DNA of 64,000 nt from Flavonifractor sp. An92 (GCF_002159175.1 NZ_NFGZ01000004.1:1-64000), one strand, 5' to 3'. Positions 42,171 to 51,901 are shown, numbered from the stretch's first letter. A program made the numbers and translations. The notes: generated from the letters alone by a model not told the origin.

Positions 42171-42737
42171 ATGAAGAACTGGGAAGGACTGTACGCCGCG
42201 TGCATGAGCTGCCAGAACTGTCCCCTGGCCCAGACGCGGACCAACGTGGTCTTTGGAGAGGGCCCCACCAATGCCGAGGTCATGTTCATCGGCGAGGGAC
42301 CCGGCGAACAGGAGGACCGCACCGGGCGTCCCTTTGTGGGCCGGGGCGGCCAGCTGCTGGACGAGATGCTGGGCATCATGGGCCTGGACCGCAGCCGGGT
42401 GTACATCGCCAACATGGTCAAGTGCCGTCCCCCCGGAAACCGGGACCCTCTGGCCGAGGAGCAGGAGGCCTGCATCGGCTATCTGCGCAACCAGGTGGCC
42501 CTGCTGCGGCCCAAGATCATCGTCTGTCTGGGGCGCATCGCGGCCATGAAGCTCATCCGCCCCGACTTCAAGATCACCCGGGAGCACGGCCAGTGGGTGG
42601 AGAAGGCGGGGGTGCAGATGACCGCCATCTACCACCCGGCGGCGCTGCTGCGGGACCTGTCCAAGCGTCCGGAGACCTTCGCGGACCTGAAGTCCATCCG
42701 GGAGCACATCCAGGCGGTGTGCGACCACACGTTATAA
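42171..42737 (+). CDS. Type-4 uracil-DNA glycosylase
   Basis: This 188-aa protein has an Fe-S cluster Cys set (CMSCQNCPLAQTRTNVVFGE, then VKCRPPGNRDPLAEEQEAC), active-site motif FIGEGPGEQEDRTGRPFVGR and the C-terminal AIYHPAALLRD. It removes uracil from DNA in base-excision repair. GGGAGAGAGGAGG precedes the ATG. Single gene. Confidence 0.92.
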   Translation: MKNWEGLYAACMSCQNCPLAQTRTNVVFGEGPTNAEVMFIGEGPGEQEDRTGRPFVGRGGQLLDEMLGIMGLDRSRVYIANMVKCRPPGNRDPLAEEQEACIGYLRNQVALLRPKIIVCLGRIAAMKLIRPDFKITREHGQWVEKAGVQMTAIYHPAALLRDLSKRPETFADLKSIREHIQAVCDHTL

Positions 42738-42740
42738 TGC

Positions 42741-42782
42741 AAAAACGCCCCAGCCCGAGTAAAACGGGCCGGGGCGTCTTTT
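42741..42782. terminator. Bidirectional terminator (UDG / V-ATPase operon)
   Basis: ACGCCCCAGCCCG and CGGGCCGGGGCGT (one mismatch) have flanking A- and T-runs and end two convergent units. Confidence 0.9.
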
Positions 42783-43392
42783 ATTCCTCGTTCTGAATGC
42801 GCTTGATGACCTTGAGCCGGACGAACTCCTCCCGCTCCTTCTCCTCCAGGGCGTCGGTGATGTAGCGGATCTGGTGGTCCAGGTCCGGGATGACGATGTT
42901 CTGGAGGGCGTTGGCCCGCTTCTGGGTCTTACGGATGGCCACGGCCAGGCGGTAGATGGAGGTCTCCACCTCGGCCAGCTGCCGGATGAGCTCCTTGACG
43001 TGGTGGAACTTGATATACGCGTCGTCCAGCGCCGAGCTGGTGGCGGCAAAGCCGTACTCCGGCCGGGGCGGAGGGGAGCGGTCGGGGATGTGGGGCAGCT
43101 CCACGCCCATGACCGAGCGGTACTGGATCTCCAGAGTGTCGTCCACCGCCACCGCCTCGGCGATCTTGTCGCAGATGCCCAGCTTGATGTTGGCGTGCTG
43201 GAGGGCGGCGTAGGCCTCGGCAAAGACGGTGTCGATCTGGGACTGGACCTCCTTGGCGGTGTCCATCAGGCTCATGAGCTCCCGGATGAGGATGTTGCGC
43301 TTGCGGTCCATCAGTTCATAGCCGGTGCTGGCCAGGGCGCGGGAGCGCTTGGCGGCCATCAGATTTCCTTTGGTGGGCAGAATGGCGGCCAT
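42781..43392 (-). CDS. ntpD: V-type ATPase subunit D
   Basis: This 203-aa central-stalk rotor subunit has the two long coiled coils expected of subunit D (residues ~5-65 and ~120-195). Family segments are PTKGNLMAAKRSRALASTGY and RKTQKRANALQNIVIPDLDH. It is the last gene of the nine-gene operon and is followed by a shared terminator. Confidence 0.95.
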   Translation of the reverse strand: MAAILPTKGNLMAAKRSRALASTGYELMDRKRNILIRELMSLMDTAKEVQSQIDTVFAEAYAALQHANIKLGICDKIAEAVAVDDTLEIQYRSVMGVELPHIPDRSPPPRPEYGFAATSSALDDAYIKFHHVKELIRQLAEVETSIYRLAVAIRKTQKRANALQNIVIPDLDHQIRYITDALEEKEREEFVRLKVIKRIQNEE

Positions 43393-43415
43393 GGGATCTC
43401 ACTTCCTTTCCGGGG

Positions 43416-44822
43416 TCATTGGTCCAGCTCGCTGAGGACGCTCTTCCAGGCCCCCTCCACATAGTGGGCCTCCACGGTGGCGTCGTCCACCCGGTCCAGC
43501 TCGCTCTTGGGCAGGATGGTGAGGAGCTTCCAGCCCAGGTCCAGCGTCTCGTTGATGGTGCGGCGCTGGTACATGCTCTGGCGGACGAAGAGCTGCTCAA
43601 AGGCCTTGCCGAACTGGAGGTACTGCTTGTCGGACTCGGACAGCTCGTCCTCGCCGATGACGCTGGCCAGGCTCCGAGCGTCCTGCACCTTGGAGTAGGA
43701 GGCGAAGAGCTGGTTGGCCAGGTCCGGGTGGTCCTTGCGGGTGAAGCCCTCGCCGATGCCGTCCTTCATCAGACGGGACAGGGAGGGGAGGATGGCGATA
43801 GGGGGATAGAGTCCCTTCTGGTCCATGTCCCGGTCCAGCACGATCTGGCCCTCGGTGATGTAGCCGGTGAGGTCCGGGATGGGGTGGGTGATGTCGTCGT
43901 TGGGCATGGTGAGGATGGGCACCTGGGTCACCGAGCCGGGGCGGCCCCGGATCATGCCGGCCCGCTCGTACAGGGAGGCCAGGTCGGAGTAGAGGTAGGC
44001 GGGGAAGCCCTTCCGGGAGGGGATCTCACCCTTGGAGGAGGAGAACTCCCGGACGGCCTCACAGTAGGAGGTCATGTCGGTGAGGATGACCAGCACGTGA
44101 TAGCCCTTGTCGAAGGCCAGATACTCCGCAGCGGTGAGGGCGCAGCGGGGGGTGAGGATACGCTCGATGATGGGGTCGGAGGCCAGATTCATGAACATGA
44201 CCACCCGCTGGAGGGCGCCGGCCTCCTCAAAGCTGCGGCGGAAAAAGTCGGCGGTGTCGTTCTTGACGCCCATGGCGGCAAAGACGATGGCGAAGTCGCC
44301 CTCACCCTCGCCCACTCGGGCCTGCCGGACGATCTGGGCGGCCAGCTCGTTGTGCTTCATGCCCGAGCCGGAGAAGATGGGCAGCTTCTGGCCCCGGATG
44401 AGGGTCATGTTGCAGTCGATGGCCGAGATGCCGGTGTAGATGCAGCTTCTGGGGTAGTGGCGGCTCACCGGGTTGATGGCCGAGCCGTTGATGTCCCGGC
44501 ACTCCTCGGGGTAGAGCTCGCCGAAGTCGTCGATGGGCCGTCCGGCGCCGTCGAAGATGCGGCCCAGCATCTCCTTGGACAGGGGGAGCTTGATGGGCTC
44601 GCCGGTGAAGTGGGTGCGCACGTTGTCCAGGGCGATGCCGCGGGTGCCCTCAAAGACCTGGAGGACCACCCGGTCCCCGTCGATGAGGATGACCCGGCCG
44701 TAGCGCCGCTGGCCGTTCTGGAGGGTGATCTCGGCGGTCTCGTCATAGGCCACGCCCTGCACGCCCCGCAGGGCCACCAGGGAGCCGGAGAGCTCCGAGA
44801 GGCCCATATATTCCAATCTCAT
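43416..44822 (-). CDS. ntpB: V-type ATPase subunit B
   Basis: This 468-aa non-catalytic nucleotide-site subunit has [20 protein letters not shown] at the start, [35 protein letters not shown] and the Arg-finger region [20 protein letters not shown]. It lacks the catalytic P-loop, as expected. It sits 27 bp after subunit A. Confidence 0.97.
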   Translation of the reverse strand: MRLEYMGLSELSGSLVALRGVQGVAYDETAEITLQNGQRRYGRVILIDGDRVVLQVFEGTRGIALDNVRTHFTGEPIKLPLSKEMLGRIFDGAGRPIDDFGELYPEECRDINGSAINPVSRHYPRSCIYTGISAIDCNMTLIRGQKLPIFSGSGMKHNELAAQIVRQARVGEGEGDFAIVFAAMGVKNDTADFFRRSFEEAGALQRVVMFMNLASDPIIERILTPRCALTAAEYLAFDKGYHVLVILTDMTSYCEAVREFSSSKGEIPSRKGFPAYLYSDLASLYERAGMIRGRPGSVTQVPILTMPNDDITHPIPDLTGYITEGQIVLDRDMDQKGLYPPIAILPSLSRLMKDGIGEGFTRKDHPDLANQLFASYSKVQDARSLASVIGEDELSESDKQYLQFGKAFEQLFVRQSMYQRRTINETLDLGWKLLTILPKSELDRVDDATVEAHYVEGAWKSVLSELDQ

Positions 44823-44849
44823 GTTACTTCACTCCATTTCCACAGGGGG

Positions 44850-46613
44850 TCAGCGGTTGGCCTCGTCCACCTGCCGCAGGGCGGCCTGGATCTGGTCGTG
44901 GTACCCGTCAAAGCGCTCCTGGTGGTCGTTGGGCACCTCGTACTTGACCTTGGACAGGGTGTCGAAAATGCCGGTGGCGCGGAGCTGGGACAGGGGGATG
45001 GAGCGCTCCAGCAGTTTCCGGGCCCCGTCGTACAGCTCCAGGATCAGCTCCATCATGCGGAACTGCTTCTCCAGGGGCACATAGGTGTCGATGATGTTGT
45101 AGGAGTTCTGCTGGAGGAATCCCACCCGGATGAGGCGGGCGGTGTCCAGCACCAGCTTCTGGTCCTCCGGCAGCACGTCGGAGCCGATTAGTTTGACGAT
45201 CTCCAGCAGCTGCTCCTCCTCCTGGAGGAGGGTGAAGATGCGCTGGCGGTCGGCCATGAATTTGGGGCTGACGTTCTGGTCGTACCAGGGTTTCAGATCG
45301 TCGATATACTCCGAATAGGAGGTCAGCCAGTTGATGGAGGGGAAGTGGCGGCCGTAGGCCAGGGCGCGGTCCAGGCCCCAGAAGGTGCGGACGTACCGCT
45401 TGGTGTTCTGGGTGACCGGCTCGGAGAAGTCGCCGCCCTGGGGGGAGACGGCGCCGATGACGGTGACGCTGCCTTCCTTGCCCTCCAGGGTTTTCACATA
45501 ACCCGCCCGCTCGTAGAACTCCGCCAGGCGGGAGGCCAGGTACGCGGGGAAGCCCTCCTCGGCGGGCATCTCCTCCAGGCGGCCGGAGATCTCGCGCAGG
45601 GCCTCGGCCCAGCGGGAGGTGGAGTCGGCCATGAGGGCCACGTGGTAGCCCATGTCCCGGTAATATTCCGCGATGGTCATGCCGGTGTACACCGACGCCT
45701 CACGGGCGGCCACGGGCATGTTGGAGGTGTTGGCGATGAGGATGGTACGGTTCATCAGGGGCTGCTGGCTCTTGGGGTCCAGAAGCTCGGAGAACTCGTC
45801 CAGGGCCTGGGTCATCTCGTTGCCGCGCTCGCCGCAGCCCAGATACACGATGATGTCGGCGTCGGACCACTTGGCCAGCTGGTGCTGGGTCATGGTCTTG
45901 CCCGCGCCGAAGGGGCCGGGGATGGCGGCGGCGCCGCCCTTGCCGATGGGGAAGAGGGTGTCGATGATGCGCTGGCCGGTGATGAGGGGCCGGTGGATGG
46001 GCAGGCGCTCGGCCATGGGCCGGGGGGTGCGGATGGGCCAGCGCTGGGCCAGCTTCAGAGCGTGGACCTCACCCAGCCGGTCGGTGAGCTCCACCAGGGT
46101 CTCCTCCACGTTGTAGGAGCCGCTGGGCAGGACTTTGGTGACCTTGCCGGACACCCCGGCGGGCACCAGACAGCGGTGGGTGATGAGGGTGGTCTCGGGG
46201 CACTGGGCGTAGCAGTCGCCGGGGCGGAGGGTGTCCCCCTCCTTCACCAGCACGGTGGTGTCCCACTGCTTCTCCAGGTCCAGGGTGGGGACGTTGATGC
46301 CCCGGTGGATGAAGGGACCGCTCCGGTCGGCGATGACCGAGAGGGGGCGGGCGATGCCGTCGAAGATGTTGTGCAGCAGGCCCGGGCCCAGCAGGATGGA
46401 CATGGGCGCGCCCTGGCTGACCACCTTCTGGCCGGGCATGAGGCCAGAGGTCTCCTCGTAGACCTGGACGGTGGTGGTGTCGCCGTCCACGCCCACCACC
46501 TCGCCGATGAGGGCCTCGTCGCCCACGTTGACCATGTCCATCATGGCCAGGCCCCGGCCGCCCTTGACGGTGACGACGGGGCCGTTGATCCCGTAGATCG
46601 TATAGCTTTGCAT
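44850..46613 (-). CDS. ntpA: V-type ATPase catalytic subunit A
   Basis: This 587-aa subunit carries P-loop GPFGAGKTMTQHQLAKWSDA, the extra non-homologous insert (~residues 115-190), GERGNEMTQALDEFSEL and the DSTSRWAEALREISGRLEEM segment. It hydrolyses or makes ATP and, with the membrane ring, moves H+ or Na+. Spacing to subunit E is 3 bp. Confidence 0.98.
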   Translation of the reverse strand: MQSYTIYGINGPVVTVKGGRGLAMMDMVNVGDEALIGEVVGVDGDTTTVQVYEETSGLMPGQKVVSQGAPMSILLGPGLLHNIFDGIARPLSVIADRSGPFIHRGINVPTLDLEKQWDTTVLVKEGDTLRPGDCYAQCPETTLITHRCLVPAGVSGKVTKVLPSGSYNVEETLVELTDRLGEVHALKLAQRWPIRTPRPMAERLPIHRPLITGQRIIDTLFPIGKGGAAAIPGPFGAGKTMTQHQLAKWSDADIIVYLGCGERGNEMTQALDEFSELLDPKSQQPLMNRTILIANTSNMPVAAREASVYTGMTIAEYYRDMGYHVALMADSTSRWAEALREISGRLEEMPAEEGFPAYLASRLAEFYERAGYVKTLEGKEGSVTVIGAVSPQGGDFSEPVTQNTKRYVRTFWGLDRALAYGRHFPSINWLTSYSEYIDDLKPWYDQNVSPKFMADRQRIFTLLQEEEQLLEIVKLIGSDVLPEDQKLVLDTARLIRVGFLQQNSYNIIDTYVPLEKQFRMMELILELYDGARKLLERSIPLSQLRATGIFDTLSKVKYEVPNDHQERFDGYHDQIQAALRQVDEANR

Positions 46614-46616
46614 CGG

Positions 46617-47255
46617 TTACGCCTCCTTTGCAGGCGCGGCCAGGGGGTCGGCGCCGTCGTCAGTGAGAGACAGCCCCACCACACGGGCAAAGTGCCCGTC
46701 CAGACCGGCCATGGCGCAGTCGAAGGAGGCGTCGGCCCGCAGGCCCAGGGAGTCGGACCGGACGATGAGGCCGCCCAGACGGATGGGACCGGCCTCCACG
46801 GTGATGGGCCGCCCGGCGGCGGCGCGCAGGTCCTTGGCCAGGGGCAGGTCCTCCTCCCGGAGGGTGACCACCACATCCTCCGCGCCGGGGAGGGCGGCCA
46901 GGGACTCCTTCAGCAGCTCCTGAAGGCGCTGGCGGTAGGCGGGGGTGCGGGTGAAGGCGGCGATGCGCTCCCGCACCAGGGCAAAGACCTCGTCGGCGAT
47001 CTCCTCCCGGCGGCGGGAGAGGGCGCGCTTGTTCTCCAGCAGGCGCTGGGAGACCTTCCGGCCCTGTTCGCCGCGGATGCGGGAGACCTCGCCGTGGATG
47101 TACTCGTAGGCCTCCAGGAGCACCCGGTCCTCGGCACTCTCCAGGGCCGCGTCGTGGCGCTTTTTCAGCTCGTTCAGGGTGCGCTCGTTCTCCGCCGTGG
47201 CCTCGGCCAGCAGGATGGAGGTGAAGCGCTCCAGTTTTTTGGACAGTTCAGGCAT
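46617..47255 (-). CDS. ntpE: V-type ATPase subunit E (peripheral stalk)
   Basis: This 212-aa protein has an N-terminal coiled coil (KKLERFTSILLAEATAENER) and a C-terminal globular domain including GGLIVRSDSLGLRADASFDC, typical of vATP-synt_E. It pairs with subunit G as stator. Confidence 0.9.
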   Translation of the reverse strand: MPELSKKLERFTSILLAEATAENERTLNELKKRHDAALESAEDRVLLEAYEYIHGEVSRIRGEQGRKVSQRLLENKRALSRRREEIADEVFALVRERIAAFTRTPAYRQRLQELLKESLAALPGAEDVVVTLREEDLPLAKDLRAAAGRPITVEAGPIRLGGLIVRSDSLGLRADASFDCAMAGLDGHFARVVGLSLTDDGADPLAAPAKEA

Positions 47256-47291
47256 AGTGATTCCTCCAGAGGTGGAGTTGGACAGGGCGGC

Positions 47292-47600
47292 TTACAGCTT
47301 GACGCCGATGGCCTCCCGGATGTAGCGGGTGATGGAGTCGCTGGCCCGGCCCACGCTGTGCCGGTCGGGGATCTCGATGACCAGGGGCCGGTGGGCGGTG
47401 AGCTTCATGGGGGCGATGAGGTCGGCGCACACGCCGGCCAGATGCTCGGTGATGAGGAGCACGCCGATCTCCGGGTCGGCGGCGGCGGTCTCGATGGCCT
47501 TGCGGGCCTCGCCGGGGTCCCGGCACACCGCGCCCTCGATGCCGGCCAGACGCAGGCCCACCTGGGTGTCGATGCTGTCGGTGATGACGAAGTATTTCAT
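47292..47600 (-). CDS. V-type ATPase subunit F
   Basis: This 102-aa Rossmann-like protein reads MKYFVITDSIDTQVGLRLAG with IGVLLITEHLAGVCADLI, the ATP-synt_F fold, and binds the central stalk (NtpG of Enterococcus). It is preceded by a 213-bp gap full of stem-loops, separating it from the membrane-ring gene. Confidence 0.92.
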   Translation of the reverse strand: MKYFVITDSIDTQVGLRLAGIEGAVCRDPGEARKAIETAAADPEIGVLLITEHLAGVCADLIAPMKLTAHRPLVIEIPDRHSVGRASDSITRYIREAIGVKL

Positions 47601-47615
47601 AAAAACCTCGCAGAG

Positions 47616-47801
47616 TTTCCGCCGCAGGCGGAAAGAAAATCAAGATCTGTGCGGAGCAGGACATGTGCCTGCGCAGCACACCGCTGCTTGCCCGCACAGG
47701 CGGGCAACCGCCTTTGCCGTGCAAAGGCGAGGGGGGTATCAGGGGCATTGTGCCGCCGCGCGGCGCGGTGCCCCTGTATCTAGGGGGGACAGCGTCCCCC
47801 C
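47616..47801 (-). repeat. Array of five stem-loops between the K and F genes
   Basis: Consecutive perfect or near-perfect hairpins occur at 47616-47634 (TTTCCGCC/GGCGGAAA), 47688-47707 (TTGCCCGC/GCGGGCAA), 47710-47728 (GCCTTTG/CAAAGGC), 47740-47776 (CAGGGGCA/TGCCCCTG with an inner GCCGC/GCGGC) and 47783-47801 (GGGGGGAC/GTCCCCCC). They lie right after the K stop. Confidence 0.8.
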
Positions 47802-47813
47802 TGGACTTCGCCC

Positions 47814-48239
47814 TTAGGCGAACAGCAGCAGCAGCGCCACGATCAGGCCGTACAGGGCCACGCCTTCGGCCAGACCCACGAAGATCAGGGCCTTACCGAA
47901 GGCCTTGTCGTTCTCGCTGATGGCGCCCAGAGCGGCGGAGGCGGCGGCGGCCACGGCGATACCGCCGCCGATGCCGGAGAGACCCACGGCCAGGGCGGCG
48001 CCCACGTACTTGAGGCCCTCGGCCAGACCCGCGGAAGCGGCGGCAGTAGCGGCGGTCTCAGCGGCGGCGGCGCTGCCGCCGATGCCCAGCACCGAGGCCA
48101 GGATCAGGCAGGCGAAGAAGCAGGCGATGTTGGTTCCCAGGGCGCGCTTGGCCTTCCGGCCGGTGTAGGTGCGGATACCCGCCAGGAACAGGGGGGAGAA
48201 CATGGCGAAGCTGGCAAAGAGAACGATCAGAAATTTCAT
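47814..48239 (-). CDS. ntpK: V-type ATPase subunit K (membrane rotor ring)
   Basis: This 141-aa proteolipid has hydrophobic helices at MKFLIVLFASFAMFSPLFLA, IACFFACLILASVLGIGG, the Gly/Ala-rich VGAALAVGLSGIGGGIAVAA and KALIFVGLAEGVALYGLIVA. The ion-binding Glu lies in the last helix; the first half lacks an equivalent acidic residue. An Ala/Thr-rich linker (AAAAETAATAAASAG) separates the pairs. ATG 48239 is used; upstream codons lack an RBS. Confidence 0.93.
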   Translation of the reverse strand: MKFLIVLFASFAMFSPLFLAGIRTYTGRKAKRALGTNIACFFACLILASVLGIGGSAAAAETAATAAASAGLAEGLKYVGAALAVGLSGIGGGIAVAAAASAALGAISENDKAFGKALIFVGLAEGVALYGLIVALLLLFA

Positions 48240-48273
48240 GACAATGACCTCCGTAAGAACATGGATGGGGGAT

Positions 48274-50202
48274 TTAGTGATTGGACTCCAGGACCGAGTA
48301 ATCGATCTTGGCGGGGACATAGGGGATGCCGCCGTCGTCATAGAAGCGGCCGAAGAGCTCATAGAATTCCAGACGAAGCACCTGGATGCCCACCAGCAGA
48401 CCCTCAAAGCCCATGACGAAGAGGTTGCCCAGGACGATCACCACCAGGTTGCCCGACCCGGCCAGCATCTGCACCACCATCATCAGGCCCACATGGGTGA
48501 TGGCGTAGGCGCCCACACGCATGAAGGACAGGGTGTTGGTCAGGTAGGAGAGCAGGGTCTCAAAGAGCTCGAAGAAGCCGGTGCCCAGCACCTCGGAGGG
48601 TTTCACATGCTTCCACTCCGGGTCGCCGGCGGCCAGCAGAGAGAGGGGTTCCCGCAGCAGGATGCACACCAGAGGGAGCACCAGAACCGGCAGCACATAG
48701 GCCGGGACAAAGAGGTTGACTCCAAAGAGAAGGGTGGACACCGCGGCGAGGATGAGCCCGCCGTAGAACACCAGGCCCGCCAGGCCGTTGGGGCCGAAGA
48801 AGATCTTTTCAAAATTGTGCTGCCGGATGCCGTTGACGATGTTGAGTACCATCACCACGCAGATCATGCCGATGCCCAGGGCCACCGACAGCAGCAGGAG
48901 CACCAGCACGTTGCTGCTGCCCGGGAGGAGATTGCTCTCCTCCATGATCTTGAAGCCGGGAAGGATGTCCTCGTAGCCAAATACGCTGCCGTACACGCAC
49001 CCGAAGAGGGCGCCCGAGAGGCCGCAGCAGGTGATGATGTTGCCCAGCCACATCTTCTTCCACTTGCTGAGGATCAGGCCGATGAGGGCCAGCCCCAGCC
49101 CCTGCCCCAGATCACCGAACATGATGCCGAAGAACAGGCAGTACGTGAAGGCCATGAAGATGGAGGGGTCCAGCTCCTGGTAGTTGGGCAGGCCGTACAT
49201 CTCCAGAAACGGGCGGAACACCCGGCCGAAGAAGGAGCTTTTCAGCTTGGTGGGGGGACGGACGCCCTGGAGATCCCGGGGGCTGTCCACCACGCAGGAG
49301 CAGTCGGGGAAAGCGTCCAGCTTTTTCGTCAGGTTCTCCAGCTCGGGCTCGGGGACCCAGCCCATGAGGTAGAAGGTCTCGCGGCTGCGGGCGGCGTAGC
49401 GGCGCAGGTCGTAGCGCTCGCTGTGGTAGCGCAGCCAGGAGTACACCGCGTGGAGCCGGGGCGACTCCCGCTGGGCGAAGTCGGCCTGCTCCTTGTCCAG
49501 AGCGGCCAGCTTGTCCTCCGCCTTGGCGGCCAGCTTCTCCAGCGCGCCGATGGCCTCCTCGGGGGTGCCGTGGACGGCGGGGTCCAGCTGGATGCGCACA
49601 AAGTGGAGGGAATTGAAGAGGGAGTCCACCCGCTGGTGGGCCTCCTTGGTGGTGAAGTAGATGCCATAGACCTTCCGCGCCTCCACCATGGTGGGGAAGA
49701 AAAAGAGGTCGGCGTTGTCGTTGAGGGCGGTCTGGAAGCTGTCATAGGTGTCCCGGGGCAGGTAGCCGTACCGGAACCGGGCGTACTTCATGTTCTGAAG
49801 GTGTTCCAGATCGGTGGCCAGGCCCTGCAAGTGGGTCAGCTCCTGGGACACGCTCCGGTCCTCCTCCAGCAGGCGGCGCTGGGTGGCCCGGCGCTCCTCC
49901 AGATCCTTCACCGTCTGTTCCAGACGGTCGAAGTAGGCCTCCAGGGCCTCCAGATCCTCCTCCCCCTCAAAGGGGGCGTAGGCGGGTTGGAGCCCCAGCT
50001 CCTCCAAAACTTCCTGCGCCCGCCGCAGCAGGGGGGCGTAGGCGTTGGAGAGGGGGAAGGGGTGCAGGCCGGACACCCGATCCATCATGTGCAGGGTATA
50101 TTCCGGGTGAAATTCCTGGTCCAGGACGCAGGCGGATACCACGTCGTCGAACTGCTCCAGGGGACCGGCCACGGTGAGCAGTTTCATGGCAACGACGGAC
50201 AT
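48274..50202 (-). CDS. ntpI: V-type ATPase subunit I (a-subunit homologue)
   Basis: This 642-aa protein has an N-terminal cytoplasmic coiled-coil half (residues 1-330) and a C-terminal half with ~7-8 helices including FGIMFGDLGQGLGLALIGLI and ELFETLLSYLTNTLSFMRVG, the conserved ion-path segment of V_ATPase_I. It forms the static ion channel beside the K ring. Confidence 0.95.
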   Translation of the reverse strand: MSVVAMKLLTVAGPLEQFDDVVSACVLDQEFHPEYTLHMMDRVSGLHPFPLSNAYAPLLRRAQEVLEELGLQPAYAPFEGEEDLEALEAYFDRLEQTVKDLEERRATQRRLLEEDRSVSQELTHLQGLATDLEHLQNMKYARFRYGYLPRDTYDSFQTALNDNADLFFFPTMVEARKVYGIYFTTKEAHQRVDSLFNSLHFVRIQLDPAVHGTPEEAIGALEKLAAKAEDKLAALDKEQADFAQRESPRLHAVYSWLRYHSERYDLRRYAARSRETFYLMGWVPEPELENLTKKLDAFPDCSCVVDSPRDLQGVRPPTKLKSSFFGRVFRPFLEMYGLPNYQELDPSIFMAFTYCLFFGIMFGDLGQGLGLALIGLILSKWKKMWLGNIITCCGLSGALFGCVYGSVFGYEDILPGFKIMEESNLLPGSSNVLVLLLLSVALGIGMICVVMVLNIVNGIRQHNFEKIFFGPNGLAGLVFYGGLILAAVSTLLFGVNLFVPAYVLPVLVLPLVCILLREPLSLLAAGDPEWKHVKPSEVLGTGFFELFETLLSYLTNTLSFMRVGAYAITHVGLMMVVQMLAGSGNLVVIVLGNLFVMGFEGLLVGIQVLRLEFYELFGRFYDDGGIPYVPAKIDYSVLESNH

Positions 50203-50247
50203 AGATTCAACTCCCTTCTGGTGTTCTCAGACACCGTAGGATGGGGC

Positions 50248-51279
50248 TCATTCCCCGATGAGCCGGGCGAAGGACAGGTCGCAGGGCACGCCGTACTTGA
50301 CGGCCTCCACCACCTCCACCAGGGCGCGCAGCTCCAGCTCCTTCAGATTGAGGTAGGACACCGCCGCGCACACCGACGGCGGACCGGAGGTGAGCTGCCG
50401 GCGGTTGAACTGGTAGAAAGCCCGGCGGTAGTAGTCCTCCACCTCGCCCACCTCCACACGCTCGAAGGCCTTGGCGTAGGGGGTGTCCTTCAGCAGGGCG
50501 AACACGCCGTCCACGTCGGGGGCGGCGCAGAGCTGCCGGATGAGCTCGGGCCGCAGGCGGTAGTTGAAGGGGAAGAGGAGGGGGAGATAGTCCCGCTGAT
50601 CGGGGAAGTAGGTTTTCAGGCGCAGGATGTGGATGAGGTTCAGAAGGTCGATCTGCTCGCCGTAGGAGCGCAGCAGGATCTTCCGCACCTCACCGGCGTA
50701 ATTGTGCTGGATGACCCGGTACATATGGGAGAAATAGACCGAGCGCAGCAGGATCTCGGCGGTGGCGTAGTCGGGCAGGCCGCTCCCCGAGGGGCGCAGG
50801 CGCCGGAGAGCGGGGCCGTAGATGGTCCGCTCGGCCGCGGCGATGAGCCCGTCAAAGTCGGTGCAGTTGAGCACCCCTTTCCAGTCCAGGGCGCTGTGCA
50901 CCACGGCCTGGGGCGTAAAGACCGGGTGACCGGCCTGGAGGCGGCGCAGGGCGGCCAGGATGGCCCGCTGCTCCTGGAGGAGGAGGGGGAAGGCCATGAG
51001 GGCGCGGTCCTGCCGGGGCACGAAGTGGAGGAGGCTGGCGTAGTCCTCCCGGAACTGCTGCCACAGGGCCAGCTCCAGCTCCACCCGCCCGATATACACG
51101 CCGCCGGAGAGGCGCTGGGACGAGGCGGACCAGGCGGGGTGCCCCCGGAGATATTCCGCCACCTCGGCCACGTCGTGACAGGCGGCGATGCGTTCAAAGT
51201 CGGACAGGCGCAGGCGCTTGCCGTACAGGGCCTTGGCCTTGGTGCACAGGGCACCGTAGTCCATCAGCGCGCCGATCAT
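50248..51279 (-). CDS. ntpC: V-type ATPase subunit C (central-stalk/d-subunit homologue)
   Basis: This 343-aa helical protein starts MIGALMDYGALCTKAKALYG, with repeated helical units containing DYATAEILLRSVYFSHMYRV and LLNLIHILRLKTYF, characteristic of vATP-synt_AC39. ATG 51279 overlaps the stop of the G-subunit gene (ATGA). Links rotor ring and shaft. Confidence 0.9.
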   Translation of the reverse strand: MIGALMDYGALCTKAKALYGKRLRLSDFERIAACHDVAEVAEYLRGHPAWSASSQRLSGGVYIGRVELELALWQQFREDYASLLHFVPRQDRALMAFPLLLQEQRAILAALRRLQAGHPVFTPQAVVHSALDWKGVLNCTDFDGLIAAAERTIYGPALRRLRPSGSGLPDYATAEILLRSVYFSHMYRVIQHNYAGEVRKILLRSYGEQIDLLNLIHILRLKTYFPDQRDYLPLLFPFNYRLRPELIRQLCAAPDVDGVFALLKDTPYAKAFERVEVGEVEDYYRRAFYQFNRRQLTSGPPSVCAAVSYLNLKELELRALVEVVEAVKYGVPCDLSFARLIGE

Positions 51280-51599
51280 GGGGTGGTTCCCACAATCCGG
51301 GCCAGAAGGGTGTCCACCCACTGGTCCCGGTGGCTCTCATAGGCCCGGTTGAGGGCGGCCAGGCTGTCCTGAAGGCGCCGGTCCAGCTCGGCGATCTCCT
51401 CCTGGGCGTGGGCGGTCTCGGTCTCCTCCACGATGCCCACCCGGCGTCTGGCCCGCTCCATGTAGCGCTCCCGCAGATCCGCCGTCTCCTGGGCCAGGTC
51501 CTCGTCCAGCCCGGCCTCCCGGCTCTGGGCCTCCTGGACCAGCTGGCTGGCGTTCTGCTCGGCCGCCACGATCTGGTTGATCAGCTCCACAAATTCCAT
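51276..51599 (-). CDS. V-type ATPase subunit G/H (peripheral stalk)
   Basis: This 107-aa, almost entirely coiled-coil protein (MEFVELINQIVAAEQNASQL, then REAGLDEDLAQETADLRERY) is the stator partner of subunit E. It is the first gene of the operon. GGAGG lies 7 nt before ATG 51599; the longer in-frame extension lacks a site and contains no conserved sequence. Confidence 0.85.
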   Translation of the reverse strand: MEFVELINQIVAAEQNASQLVQEAQSREAGLDEDLAQETADLRERYMERARRRVGIVEETETAHAQEEIAELDRRLQDSLAALNRAYESHRDQWVDTLLARIVGTTP

Positions 51600-51901
51600 A
51601 GGGTATCCTCCGTGGAAAAAAGATATCGTATCCGTGGAAAAACCCGGCGTCAGAGGCCCTGCCGGCGCTTTTCCAAGAGGCTTGATACTAGAAATCATAT
51701 CACCGGCGCCAAAAAAATTCCACAGAAAATTGCACGAAAATCAACAAACAAAGGGGCTTGGATTTCGACAAAGTTGTGCATCCTGGCAGAGATTCCGGCG
51801 AAACTATTGTAAACCCCCGGGGAATTGGAGTATAATAACCAAAATATAATAAACTGGTGATTTTACGCTGTGTATCCATCAAGCACAAAGGGGGAACCAA
51901 C
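51600..51901. other. Divergent promoter region between V-ATPase operon and lrp-like gene
   Basis: On the plus strand TTGTAA, 18 bp, TATAAT (51807-51836) serves the Lrp gene, with a second TATAAT at 51845. On the minus strand only a weak pair is seen (TGGAAT, 17 bp, TATGAT near 51700-51730) for the ATPase operon. GCGCCGG inverted motifs occur near 51660-51715. No gene is supported. Confidence 0.5.
51807..51836 (+). promoter_or_regulatory. Promoter of the Lrp-family gene
   Basis: TTGTAA, 18-bp spacer, TATAAT, 66 bp ahead of the ATG. Confidence 0.6.

Noticed and set aside
47616-47801. Possible CRISPR or REP repeats in the K-F gap
   Set aside because: Hairpins are different sequences without a common repeat unit.
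48169-51342. 1057-aa open frame antisense to V-ATPase genes
   Set aside because: Antisense artefact; it covers complete I and C subunit genes and has no family features.
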